A stretch of 64,000 nt of DNA, from positions 83,462 to 147,461 of the forward strand of contig JAGSPU010001528.1 of assembly GCA_019321725.1 (NCBI GenBank), given 5' to 3'. Within the stretch, counting starts at the first letter, position 1; each line of letters starts with the position of its first letter. This stretch comes from Paulownia fortunei (lineage: Eukaryota; Streptophyta; Magnoliopsida; Lamiales; Paulowniaceae). Positions 13,676-25,628 of the stretch are shown here, one piece after another. Below the pieces are notes generated by a model. That model saw only the letters and a list, made by a program, of their open reading frames with translations. It made no database searches and was not told the DNA's origin. The translations under genes were made by a program, and so were the position numbers.

Positions 13676-15065
13676 AGTTTGCCTTAGTACCACTTTTGTT
13701 GTTTCAAGAGCTTCATTAACCAAGTGAGGAACTCCGGTGCACTCAAAGCTGTAGTCCACTCCGGAGCCTCCGGTCAGTTGTTTAACCAATTCTGATATGG
13801 ACTTATCATCACCAGAAGAGTGTTTGGGATTTATAAAATCAGTCATTCCAAAGGTCTCTCCCGCTGCACGTTTGCTTTCGTTTATGTCAATCCCTATAAT
13901 TCTAGCTGCCCCGTGAAGTCGAGCTCCCTCTATCACCTGCCGGTAGTACCCATTTCCCTCAATCGAACATAATATAATTATATTAAGTAAATGGACAAGA
14001 AAACAAGTGTGGAGTACTCACTCCCAATCCCACAGCGCCAAGACCCAAAACAGCAACGCTGGACCCCTTGTGTACCTTGGCTTCCTTCCATACTGCCCCA
14101 AATCCGGTAGTGAAACCACATGAAAGGAAGCTGGCATGAGGAAGAGGCATCCTTGAATCGATTTTGACGCAGTAGTTAGCGTCAACAACAGTGTAGTCGG
14201 ACCAGGTGGAGCAACTTAGGAAGTGATGGAGCTTTTGGCCTTGAACCCACATCCTGGATGTGCCGTCCCCATTAAACCAGTGAATGCTTGGAGAGGGTAA
14301 GTTTGACATAGATTTGTCTTTCCGGACTTGCAATTTTCACAATCCCCACACTCCCCCAAGTAAGTGGGGATCACAATGTCTCCTTGTTTCAGCTGCTTCA
14401 CTCCTTCTCCAATGCTCTCTACCATGCTGCATATATATATATATGCACCAACAACAACCACAACACACACACACACACACTAACTTAATTAATCAATTCT
14501 GCACCATCAACACTCAACACCCAACACCATTTTTTTCTTTAATGTGTATAGTTTAGTTAGCATGAGAAATTCTCTCTATATATATTTCCAAAATTAATTA
14601 TATTTTGAATTGAGCTAGATGCATGGAAAGTAGTAGAGAGAGAGAGAGAGAGAGAGATTACCCGACGCCTTCATGGCCTAGAACTCTGGGAAAGACTGGC
14701 TGAGAATTTAGAGAGACATGCATTATTAATTAATATATATAAATATTTAAGATGAGTAGTGAAATAGTATTAAAATTACTTACGGTAGGGAAACCCCTGC
14801 AGCCGAGGACGTCAGTATGGCAAATGCTGGCAAACAGCATCCTCACTCTCACTTCTCCTGATTTCGGAGCCTCAACTTGTATCTCTTCCAATTTTGGAGC
14901 CTCATTTTCTCTCCAGATAACCGCCGCTGCGAGTATATACACACAGTCCACAAGTAAGCTAGCTAATGTCATAAATTCATCACAATAACTAGTAAAAAAA
15001 CAGAGAGAGAGAGAGAGACCTCTGCAAGTGAGAGTAGTAGGGTGAGACGAGGAGGTGGTGGACAT
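13154..15065 (-). CDS. Zinc-dependent alcohol dehydrogenase-like protein, two frame breaks
   Basis: Seven exons, in transcription order: 15065-15020, 14926-14784, 14699-14662, 14426-14022, 13936-13691, 13551-13394 and 13267-13154. The start ATG at 15065 gives [20 protein letters not shown]. Visible features are the catalytic-zinc Cys (SICHTD) and His (LGHEGVG), the four structural-zinc cysteines in [17 protein letters not shown], the second catalytic-zinc Cys region (SCGFTTGFG) and the nucleotide-binding GLGAVGLG followed by GIDIN. This is the plant ADH-like class of medium-chain dehydrogenases, which oxidises alcohols or reduces aldehydes with NAD; the true substrate is unknown. Two one-base losses break the frame, in a G4 run (14267-14270, C on the plus strand) and near 13420. 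With one base at each, the spliced frame is 1152 nt (383 residues), a normal length. It is either an intact gene with consensus errors or a young pseudogene. Confidence 0.85.
13641..13672. repeat. GT dinucleotide microsatellite in an ADH-like intron
   Basis: About sixteen TG units on the plus strand, starting 18 bases downstream of the exon 5 donor in transcription order. Confidence 0.9.
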
Positions 15066-16389
15066 GGTGGGTGATCGCTGGGAAGTTTTGAGAGAGAATG
15101 AGTGTAATGTGCAGAGCAGTAGCAGCAATTTGAATAATAATAATAATAATAATAAGGATGCACATGTGGTAGGAGATGAGGAAGAGAATAGATATATAAA
15201 TAAATATATATGGCAGAGGAGGAGACAGAAGAGAAGCAAAACAATATGAATGGAAATAGAGAGTTAGGGGGACTCGTTGATCGCGTGCGCCCCCTTTCAT
15301 TATTATTCCTTCACATTCCCCCACTCCCATTAATTGCAATCCTCTACGGCTCTACTCCTTACTTTTTTCTTTTTTTTTTCTTTATATCTATAACAAACAT
15401 TTAACTCTCAATTGTACATGCAAAAATGATGACTTCATACCTTTAGATTATTATGCATCACATAACAAAGAAGAAATATACATTTTTTTTTTTTTAAAGC
15501 AAGAAAAAAAGTAGTTAAGGTAGGCTTTTATTTACTTCTTTTATAACTTTCAATTTATTTACTTTTAGATTATCCATCTTTATTTATTTTTTATTTAAGT
15601 ATTGGAAAATTTTTATAGAGATAATTCTACCACTTAACGATTTGTACGTGCCACATGCAAAAATCCATCTAAGAATTTAAAGCCCACTAGCAGCTGACAT
15701 TTGATAATTTGAATCCATGACACATCATAAAATGACAATTTATAAAAAATAAAATAAGAAAAAAGTATGGTAAAAGACATTTTCTTCTTGAAAAGCTTCG
15801 TTTCTTAGGAGAATTAAACTTAACTTTTCAAGTTAATTAAAAAAATTAAATTAACTTTTGTTAAGCGTTAGCTAAAAGGTCCCATTAAATTTTAGGTCAA
15901 TTAATGATTTTTTTTTTGGTTAAATTATAGGATTTTCAAATTAAACCTTCTCAACTTTCCAAACATTTATTTTATACTCATACAAGTAGTTTCTAGCAAT
16001 TGAGCGCACTACATCTAATTACGATTATCCATAAGATAAAAAATATCAGTTTTTTTTTTTAAAATCATATGATTTTTGTTATAAATATAATCAATTGGAG
16101 AGGGGTGCAATGAAATTTTCGCATTTATGGGGTGTGGAATGAAATTTTCGCATTTGTGGGGGTGTGGAAATGGAAATATTAGATCGGGCCGAAGCCCAAA
16201 TTGAAGAAGTACAGAAAAAAATCCGAAACCCAATTGTGGCGAACACAGTTCCACTTTATCCCCTTCTTCACCCCTCAAAATAAACACTCGACTCCAACTA
16301 TGCAATCCCATCCCATGTGAGAATATCTCAACGCTCCTCCCATTCTTCCATGAAATGAATCTTTCTCTATATTCCATTATTCACAGCTT
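15066..16389. other. Divergent intergenic spacer
   Basis: Lies between the starts of the ADH-like gene (-) and the J-domain gene (+), so it should hold both promoters. AT-rich, with T-runs. A near-duplicate GAAATTTTCGCATTT motif occurs twice between 16108 and 16160. No gene seen. Confidence 0.5.
15186..15210 (-). promoter_or_regulatory. Possible TATA region of the ADH-like gene
   Basis: On the minus strand a TATATATTTATTTATATA-type stretch lies about 120-145 bases upstream of the start ATG at 15065. An ATT/AAT trinucleotide run (about 15134-15155) sits between it and the ATG. Position fits a core promoter, but in AT-rich DNA the motif is weak evidence. Confidence 0.3.
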
Positions 16390-16872
16390 ATGGACGGAAA
16401 ACATAAAAGCACTTTTAAGGTACTTACTGCTTTTCAATTTTGATTTCCTTTCGCATAGGGAAGCTCTTTTTTTTTTTTTTTTTTTGCTGGAATTTGATTT
16501 TTATCCCAAATTATTTTTATGATTCATTTGTTCCTTTTGACATATGATTGCCAGCATGCCTATGCTTATTCATTTTATTTGAATGCTTTAATATGACTGT
16601 AGATGAATTTTTTAGCAGCTTTGCGATTGAGCTGGAAAAGGGGGTTCCCTCTTTTCCTTGGTTGCTTGCAAAACAATAGCATAGGGAAGAAAACAAAATT
16701 GCATTATTTTTGTCTTTAGCTATGGGGCCTTTTGCTGCATCCAGTGTAACCCTTGTATTTTGGGCTGAGCTTATTCTATTCTACGAAATCTTTATCTAAT
16801 TTAGTGGAGTATTGACAAGCAATAAACTTCTTAGTTTTGAAAATTTATTTTCCTCTTCCCTATTGATATTTG

Positions 16873-16903
<31 letters not shown>

Positions 16904-19324
16904 CAAAACCCTGTTTGAACTACTCTGTAACTTAGTAGATAGCTAACCAGAAACCCTTTTATTGTTTTAGGATTACTACAAGGTCTTAGAAGTAGATTAT
17001 GATGCAACTGATGAGAAGATACGATTGAATTATCGGAAGCTTGCATTGGTTGGTAGTTTTTCTTCTCTGAAGCAGCTACTATTATGATTAGATCTAATTA
17101 ATGAACCAAACCCCCATCCCCATCAGCGTTCATATGCAGGGCCCTGATGGAGGATGGATGATGGATGCTGATTAGGGGTTCACTTTTGTTCTATTGATGT
17201 GCAGAAGTGGCATCCTGACAAACATAAGGGTGATAGTGCTGTTACTGCAAAATTTCAAGAGATCAATGAAGCTTACAGTGGTGATTGTTTATCCTATCAT
17301 ACTAGTTCTGGCATTTCCTATTTCATCTGAAATCCCATGCTTGTCAATTGATATTAGTTGGCAAACTACTAGTAGTAATACATGTGTGAGCTGCAACTGT
17401 ATTTTGCCTCGTACTTTATTAATTAAATGTTTATTTTGAAATTATCATGAACCTGGGGATGAAATTCAGTTGCTTCCATATGTCACTCTTTGTCCAAATT
17501 TCTGTCTCAGCAGTCATTTTATCTTCTTCTTCTTTTTAATTTATGTTACCGAAAAATTATGAAGTGCTAAGCCTTGTGTTCTGTAATTTGATCAAAGACA
17601 AAGTTTAGCAGTGCAGGAAGTTATACTCCGCTTTTAGCATTTGGGATAAACATGATCTTACTCTGTGGAAAAGCAAAAAGAAGCATGAGAAAAGACAAGG
17701 ACTTTTTTGTTGTGTTAATGTATGTTAGCTGGGGTTGCCATCTGGGTGCCACTCTTGACATTGAGATCTTAAACTGCATGGTTAAGCAGATTTGAAACCT
17801 GAAAAGATTTTTCAAAGAATTTTTTCTTGTTTGCATACAAAATTATGGCCTTTGACACAACAGGGTTTGCTCACGCATCTGCAGGCCTCTGTTAGTTGTT
17901 CCATAGGACTCTTAAATATGTATGCGTAGAACTCTCGTCATCTCTTTGAAATATGCAATTTTAACCCTTGTTCCAAACAATTCCTTGTAGTGTTGAGTGA
18001 TCCAGATAAAAGACTCGAGTATGATCTGAACGGAAATTATGAGATCGACAAATATACTCTGCGGGTAATTAATTTTGCATCATGTCATCTTATTATTCTA
18101 TATATTGTTCCTTCCTTTTGATGCTTCATTTTGATCCAAGTAAATTCACCTTACTGGGATCGTCAATCTTTGACACTTTGCTTGCTGATAGTTTGGGTTT
18201 TACCTCTGCCAATACAGGAATATTTATCGAGATTTAAAGGAATGATACTTACCTGTAATGGGCTTGGTATTAGTCACACGTCAATTTGGTATGTCTGGCC
18301 ATCTAGCTCTGATGCTAAACTTGTTTGATTACCTTTTTAAGTAAACTATTTACATCATTACACTATGTACCTGAATGTTTTATAGGGCTTCAGAGCATGG
18401 CACATCACTGCTAGATTATTGTTCACTACGCCGTTTATTACAAACCAACTGCATTTAACTTCATAGGAAATCAAAACGCTTCTGTCCCCAATTTTTTTTA
18501 TCTTTACCATGTGTACTGGTGACTCAAAATTTGGACGCCAGACTTTAGAATAAGGGAAAGGAAATATGAACAGAAAAATATTAAGACTGATAGAAAGCTG
18601 ATTCTACACGTGTGGCAGCTAAATTATATAGAACATCTGATATTTCTCACAATATGCAGCTGATTGTACTAGAACTAGTCAATAAGTTATAAGCCAAGAG
18701 AAAGTAGTGTGAGTTAGTACAATTGAAAAAATATAGTAACATGGGATTACTTCTCTTACTGGATTTTAGGACCTTCTGCTATGCAATCCTGAAACACTAG
18801 ATCGCACCAGTCTGCAACTCTGCACGTCTCAAAAAACAGTGTTCTACTTAAACTTTTGTGTGTTTGTTGTGATTGATGTTGATGGTCATTATCTTTGTTT
18901 ATCTTTGAAAAGTGTCCTGTGTAATTTACCTAGTCCCTAGTACCTAGTCCTAGTCCCTAGTCCCTTATACCCCATGAGTTGAGCAAAATTGAAATGGCAA
19001 CAATAGTGATGACAATAACAGTAATAAGAAAAGAGCAAAACACTAATGATTATTACAGTAACAACCAGTACTACAACAACAGTAAGCAGAAGATCTTTAA
19101 GGGTTTATTGGACTTGTTTTTGGGTCACTTGGTAATACACAATTTATGATCTAGTTGACTAGTTTATGCTGTAGACAGTCTAGCATTTTTTCTTTCAATG
19201 AATTTAGAATGTCCTAGACAACAACATTATGACTTTTACTCTGTGTTTCTTGGTTGCCTTTGATTGTCTTTGCTTATGCAGGTCACAGCCACTGATGGAA
19301 CTTAATGACCTAAAAGAAAAATAA
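16390..19324 (+). CDS. Small J-domain (DnaJ/HSP40) co-chaperone
   Basis: Six exons keep one frame: 16390-16419, 16971-17048, 17205-17280, 17991-18064, 18218-18288 and 19282-19324, giving 123 residues. The J domain starts near residue 11 ([18 protein letters not shown]) and holds the HPD motif (KWHPDKHKG) that stimulates Hsp70 ATPase. It ends near [11 protein letters not shown] short C-terminal tail ([18 protein letters not shown]) is typical of a small plant J-protein group. There is no Gly/Phe region, zinc finger or transmembrane segment, so it is a type III J-protein. It probably acts in the cytosol or nucleus as an Hsp70 partner; the client is unknown. No frame break was seen, which makes it a useful control for the broken neighbours. 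Confidence 0.88.
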
Positions 19325-20980
19325 GGCTTGGAGTCGTCTCATTTTATTTCTCCACCTCTCTCCGCCTCAGTAATTTTCTTAGTCAACATTCCTAGATTGG
19401 TCAAATCTTGTATCATATTGTTGCATGCAAAGTAGCGCACAAGACTTGATGAAAAACATCTCTTGTAGAGCATGTTGGCCTGATACAGTAATGCTATGAG
19501 TTCTTGTATATGCTAATTCATGGCTAAATTTATTTCTTTTCAGATTTAGAGAGAGAATTTTAGGATTAGCATTGTCTTTGCACAACTTTCCATGTTATCT
19601 TGTTACTGTATTACAGATGCTGAGTGATTATTCAAAGTCGTATTGGCTAAATATTTCTGATGCCAATAGGTTTCAAATCTGGGGCAGGAGGATTCTTACA
19701 CGGGTTTAGAAACCATATCTAGGGGGTATTGGGGGCTCAAAATTTCGAAAACCCACTTGTTAAAATTCATTAGAATAGAAAGTTTTCCAGCAGCCTTCGA
19801 GCCAAGCAGGACTGCCCTCGTCCCTTTTCTCCATTCCACCTGTTTTGCTTTGTTTTTCAAAGTTTTGGGTTAATTTCTTAAACATTGCACTGTAGGATTT
19901 GGATGATTTATGATCCAAATTCTACCAAAGTGGCTGCTTGCAACCTGTAAATTCTTTGGTAGAATGCTTGAATCGCATTGAAAGTGTTATCTTGGCGAAA
20001 AGCTCAAAACATCTTTTGCTTAGAAAGCAGAGGAAAGTATGGAAACCCATGCTGGCGGCTGAGATGCCATCCCTCGTTAACTGGTCACATGGTACGGTGG
20101 AGATACTTTGATTAACTGCATGCATAGAATGTTGGGCGTTGCGCTATGGTTGATTGTAGATTAAAATTCTGAATGAATGATGATTCTTAGTGGATGTCAA
20201 ATTTCAGCTTTTTGTTTGGGGGAGTATGTCCTCTATAGCTTATGGTTTAGTAGTAGTATTAATTTTATACAAATAACAAAGACGGTACGGGGTAGGGGGG
20301 AGAGGGCGCTCTCATGATGTAGGATTGAGAATTGTTAGATTATACATGGTGATTACACATCCAACGGCTTTTACATTTATTAATATTCAAGTGGATAGCA
20401 TGAAATTTTCGGGAATAGCGGGACTCCACCTGTTACCTATGGTCCATAAGAATTGAATCAGTTGATGAACCATCCAATTATTAAAGCACTTATTAGAATC
20501 TCAAAAAAGTTTTAAAACAATTAGGTTGGTGGCTGGTATACTAATATGGAGTTTTGTGCTGCATAAATTATGACCGTCGCCCACCTCGTCTTCCCTTATT
20601 TTTTCCGGTTGCCATGGGTTATGACATTTGGAAATTTCAAACATTTTTTCCTAAATTTCAATCGAGTGATTACTGACACGATATGATGCATTGCTGAATA
20701 TGGTGGTCAGCATGGTAGGTATTAGATTATGGAATGGTTAAGCATGCTTAGTCGAGTTAAAAAGCCTTATTAAAATCTGACTTCATTCGACTTGGTTTGG
20801 GAACACAAATTCTTAACTAGTCCTTGAACCCTTGGTTCTTGTTTGTGAGCACAAAACTTATTTTGCCTTCAAATGGAAAGACAGTTATTTCACCAGCCAA
20901 GTAATTAACTTTTAAGATAATGAGGAATTTAATATATTTTCTATAAAGTATTTGAATAATAATACTTTTCTATTAGTATA

Positions 20981-21370
20981 TTACTACTAATAACTCTTGA
21001 TACACATAAATATACGTTTTTTAATTGGATTAGTATATTGCTTACTACGTTTCAAATTAAAACTTTCTATTTTCCATTTGAATAATAATACTTTTTTGTA
21101 TTAAATGCTCTATTTTGAATTAAAATAAAACTGCTTTTTTTTTTAAAAAAAAGTGAGTTTTTAAGTTTTTAAGTTATAATTTTAAAAATACTGGTGAATA
21201 ACTGAAGGTGTCGTTGTGTTGTCTTAAATAACAGGATATTTTGACAGAGGATTTGAAGATAAGTAAAATTCAATAGAAAATAGAAAGTTTTAATTTGAAA
21301 CGTAGTAAGTAATATACTAATCCAATTAAAAAAACGTATATTTATGTGTATCAAGAGTTATTAGTAGTAA
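20981..21370. mobile_element. Foldback (MITE-like) element with ~95-bp arms
   Basis: The left arm (20981-21074) starts TTACTACTAATAACTCTTGA. The right arm (21277-21370) is its reverse complement with one mismatch and one indel in about 95 bases. The spacer is about 200 bases. The RNA or single strand would fold into a long hairpin. No transposase is encoded. The very high arm identity suggests a recent insertion or a hairpin under selection. No clear target-site duplication was identified. Confidence 0.75.
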
Positions 21371-23979
21371 ACGTAAACCAAGTAGAACATTACTGTGAGA
21401 GGGGACGCTGAAAAATGATTGACAATGTGGAAAAGTGTGATATGACGAGCAACAATTCATACAAACACACACACACACACACTTGTATAGTGTAGTAGTG
21501 TAGAGAAACAAAAAACTGAGTAAACCACCACTCATTCAAGCATGCCCTCAGAATCACTATCTTAAGAGAGAGTTTGCTGTGGTGGAATAACTGAACACAA
21601 AGTGAAGTCATCAATAAAGGGAAGCCATGCTTTATGCTTATTGCTTAGCAATCCCAATAATAAATACTAAGCTATTCTTGATTGATGTTGTTGGAATTCT
21701 TTCCTCTACTTGATGGTATTGTAATATAATAGAATATAGAATAATAATAGTAATAGAGGATTCGAAATGTCACTCCTAACTTCCCCTATCCCACATCTCA
21801 TCCCAGTACCACCTCCCCCTCGTGCCGCCCATACCACCCATATCCACACTACAGTCATGGTGGGCAATTGCCCAATTGCCACCCTAACTCCTACCCCATC
21901 CATTATTTGAACTACATATAAATACATATAACCTATTAAATATGGACAGTTAATTTCAAAAAAGAAAGATTTAATGATTATTACAAAATTGTAGTGCTCA
22001 CTGCCTGTGTTTTGCACCTTTATTTAAAAGTGCAAGGATTTTTTTTATTTTATTTTTTTGAGGGGGGGGGGGGTCCGTTTCCAAGAGCATAGGGGCTAAA
22101 TTGCATTTAATCCTAATAATGTTTTTTTTTTTTTATAATACAGGTATCCCAATTTTTGTTAGTATGTAATGTGGGTGTGAGTAGTCATCTCTATCTGTTA
22201 TTAGATGTATACCAAAATGAGTTTTGAGATCATCCATAAGCAAAACGAGAAATTAGAAAGAAGTGAGGCGGTTTTAGACCAAAATGATAAGAGGGGTGTC
22301 ATGTCAATACTCTGTACCATACATGACCAAAGTTGGCATTACAAAACATTCATTTGAAAATGGATGGAAATCAACCTTTGAAACCTAACCTTGTTGGTTA
22401 AACATTCATTATTTGAGCCGAATAGCTACCTCAAAACTCTCCTTATCATCAATATATACAATTACTATATTAATGCATGCTCTCTATCTATGGAAGTAGT
22501 AGTGGCCCGAAGATGCTTGCTTGCTTTCCATTTTCACCAAAGCAAGCGTATTGTTTTTAAGGATTTTGAATACCTTTTTCAGTCTTTTCCCCAAGTGTAC
22601 GTACGATAGCATAAAAAAATATTGATGCCCACTTTTTGTGATGGATGGGTCATCAATAAAAATAATAAAGACACCACAAACTATAAAAATAACAACACAA
22701 AGGAAGAGAAAAAGGTAAAACAACTCCAAAACCAATAACAATGTATACCTGAGAGAAAGAGAGGCATCATCAATCACACACACACACACACACACCATTA
22801 TTATTGTTGAAAATTAACAATAAAGAGAAGCAATGGATAAAAAACGAAAAAAAATGAAGGCATTGACCAAAGCAAATACACACAAGTAATGGGTACGTAG
22901 TGACAAATTAAGACAATGCAGATTCCAGTTTACAAAAATGCGAGTCGCTGACATGTATCACTGTAAAATTCTTCTTGAATAGATTGAGCATAACAATTAT
23001 TTGTGCAACACCATCACTTAATCACTTACCACTTACCATTTATCATTTTTTATTTTGGTGGCTGATAATGAACTCAATGCAACTTTCTATATCAATGTTT
23101 AGAACTAAATCACTATTTCATTTATATACTTAGTGTTTTTCTTTTTCTTTTTCTTTTCTTTTCCTTTTGGTCCCAACCCAAAAAAAAAAAACGAAAAGGA
23201 AAATAGATTATTTCATTCTTGCTCAATACGAACACTGCATCCAAGTTTATAGTTGAATTTATGTATTGGCTATGTTTGGATTTATCATATGTATTTGATT
23301 TTTTTGATAGAAATTGTTTTTAAAAATAATATATATATATATATATATATTATAGATTTTTAATTTTATTTTGAGAAAATTAAAAAAAAAAAAATAATTA
23401 TAATAACCTTATACAATCTATATATAATAAATAAAAGAGAGCAAGTGGCAAAATGTGAAGGGGGACATACGTCAGGTCTGGAATTTGCCACACTATGTAT
23501 TCAATTGAGGGCATCCATCCAATACTGCTAACAATTAATTTGTTTTATATTCATTTTTTTGTTTTTCCAAATACTGACACCAACACTCATCAGCAGCACT
23601 GTGTAAAATGTAAAGCCTGGATGAAAGAAGAGGAGGAGAAGAAGAAATTAAAAGACGTCAGTTGCTCAAAATCAAAGGCCGCCGCCTATATACATATATA
23701 TATATATACACTGTAATTTTGGTTTGGTTGGGAGGTAGGGTCGGGATGGTGGCGGACTTTTTGTTTGGAGGATGGAGCTGACTGCTCTGATGATGATGCA
23801 TTTTTGAGCAGATAAGCACAAAAACCCTCCCCTCCATTCGGGTCCATTTACCCCCAACACTCCAAATGAACCTTTCTCCCACCCACTCCAACCCTCACTC
23901 AACTCACTCTAAACATCATATTCTATTCAACTGGTATTCTGGCGTTGCATTACCTTATTATTATATATTGTGTGTGTGA

Positions 23980-24012
<33 letters not shown>

Positions 24013-24098
24013 TTAAGAAAACAAAAACAAAGAAACGTCTCGCCCTTTCCCTTCTCTTTTCCTTTCTATCTTCTCCTCCCTTTCCTTGCTGCTTTTCA

Positions 24099-24104
<6 letters not shown>

Positions 24105-24137
<33 letters not shown>
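24105..24137. repeat. CT dinucleotide run upstream of the PLATZ gene
   Basis: About sixteen CT units roughly 100 bases upstream of the ATG at 24234, within a long pyrimidine-rich tract. CT-rich 5' leaders are common in plant genes. Confidence 0.85.
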
Positions 24138-24139
<2 letters not shown>

Positions 24140-24233
24140 CCCTTCATTTCCTTCCTCTCTTCAATTTCATTTAAAACACTATTACTCAGTCTTCATATTT
24201 ATCTATAATCGAGGTCCCCCTTCCCAAGAATCA

Positions 24234-25628
24234 ATGGTTAGTTAAACTACAAATTACTTTACACAACGCCCTTTGTTGTTCTGAAATGAAATACTAGTTC
24301 CGTTCATTCATTCATGCCTATTGATTCATCCATTTGTTTCTCCACGATTCAAATTTCACTTATAAATTAAATGATCATTTCTCAGGGTGTTGAAGAAGAT
24401 GATAGCAAGTGGCCACTGTGGCTCCGCCCTCTGCTGCAGACAACCTTCTTCGGCCAATGCAAGCTGCACGCCGCAGCCCACAAGAGCGAGTGCAACATGT
24501 TTTGCTTGGACTGCATAAATGGACCTTTCTGTTCTCTCTGCCTCACTTTTCACAAGGATCATCGCCCTATACAGGTCAAACAACCCCCCTCCCCCTTCCA
24601 ACAAGAAAGAAAGAAAGAAAGAAAGATCATTTTGGTGATCAATATGCAGTGTGTTTTTTGCAGATACGGAGGTCATCATACCATGATGTGATAAGGGTGT
24701 GCGAGATTCAAAAGTATTTGGACATAACAGGGGTGCAGACCTACATCATAAACAGCGCTAAGATTGTGTTCCTCAACCAGCGCCCTCAGCCCAGGCCCGG
24801 CAAAGGAGTCACCAACACCTGCCGCGTCTGTCATCGCAGCCTCCTCGACTCCTTCACTTTCTGCTCCCTTGGCTGCAAGGTACACTTCTTCCTATTTCTT
24901 TTCCTGCCCCTCTTTTTTTTTTTTTTTTTTTTTTTATCCAACACACAACTACAACAGGCCATTAATTCTTCTATGTGGGTTGATCAATTACTACTGTGTT
25001 ATTGCATTTTAGATTGGATTTTGATTTCTGTGGTTTGTAATTAATGTCACTTCAGCATAAGCATACCTGAATTACCGTCCCCCCATATCGTTTTTTCTTT
25101 GCGACAATGACTTATTCCCACCAGAACAAGTCGTCTGTCTAGGTTCAGTGTTAGAGAGCATTAAACCAACCTATTCGGCAGCATTTGTTCTCTTTCGAAA
25201 AAGCAGAGGAATTGGAATCTGATTCATGTACCATTACCTTATTGCTCTTACTATTCTTGATGATATAATTATTAATTTTCTGGTGGTGATAAGTATTTAA
25301 TGAAAGGATATAATCATATCCTTGCTTAGTATTGTGAAATTTCTTAATGAAACTCTAATTAATGTGCAGTGTCCACTGATTTGACTTGGCTGTTTTTGTG
25401 GTCCAGATAGTTGGGACGTCCAAGAATTTTCAAAAGAAGAAGATAGGAATGGAGGTTGGTGGTTCAGACTCGGAAGAGTCAATGAATAAACAGGTGATTA
25501 GGAACAAAATTCAGAGCTTCAGTCCATCAACTCCGCCTCAGAGTGCAGTCATGAATTACAGAAGCGCGAAAAGGAGGAAGGGAATTCCTCAGAGAGCTCC
25601 GACTGGGGGCCTTATCATAAAGTACTGA
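24234..25628 (+). CDS. PLATZ-family zinc-binding transcription factor
   Basis: Four exons: 24234-24236 (only the ATG), 24386-24574, 24664-24879 and 25407-25628, giving 209 residues. The PLATZ domain runs from about residue 13 to 137. Its metal ligands are visible: [20 protein letters not shown] and the last knuckle CRVC-x10-CSLGC. The C-terminus is Ser/Lys-rich with a basic cluster ([13 protein letters not shown]) that may act as a nuclear localisation signal. PLATZ proteins are plant-specific, bind A/T-rich DNA and influence growth, seed filling and stress responses; some also interact with RNA polymerase III factors. The start is forced, because exon 2 has no in-frame ATG before the domain's conserved Met. 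All exon lengths keep frame and no break was found. Which PLATZ subgroup it belongs to is not resolved. Confidence 0.9.

Larger units (their letters stand above)
19325..24233. other. AT-rich intergenic spacer with a foldback repeat
   Basis: No coding exon recognised over 4.9 kb. It holds the inverted repeat at 20981-21370, a CA run near 21465-21481, a G-run near 22060-22072, another CA run near 22775-22795, TA runs near 23328-23350 and 23980-24005, and a CT run just upstream of the PLATZ start. The last few hundred bases are probably the PLATZ promoter and leader. Confidence 0.55.

Noticed and set aside
14989..15339. Overlapping minus-strand frames rich in Leu, Ser, Ile and Tyr
   Set aside because: They are translations of the CT, AAT and AT repeats around the ADH-like start in several frames; only the short first exon is real.
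16831..17046. Antisense frame over the J-domain exon
   Set aside because: It is opposite a GA repeat and the exon encoding the J domain; no support.
21706..22017. 103-codon minus-strand frame in the large spacer
   Set aside because: Composition is low in charged residues and driven by the local sequence; no family, no exon partners.
24409..25044. 211-codon plus-strand frame overlapping the PLATZ gene
   Set aside because: It reads through two introns and is out of frame with the zinc-binding domain; the spliced PLATZ frame explains the region.
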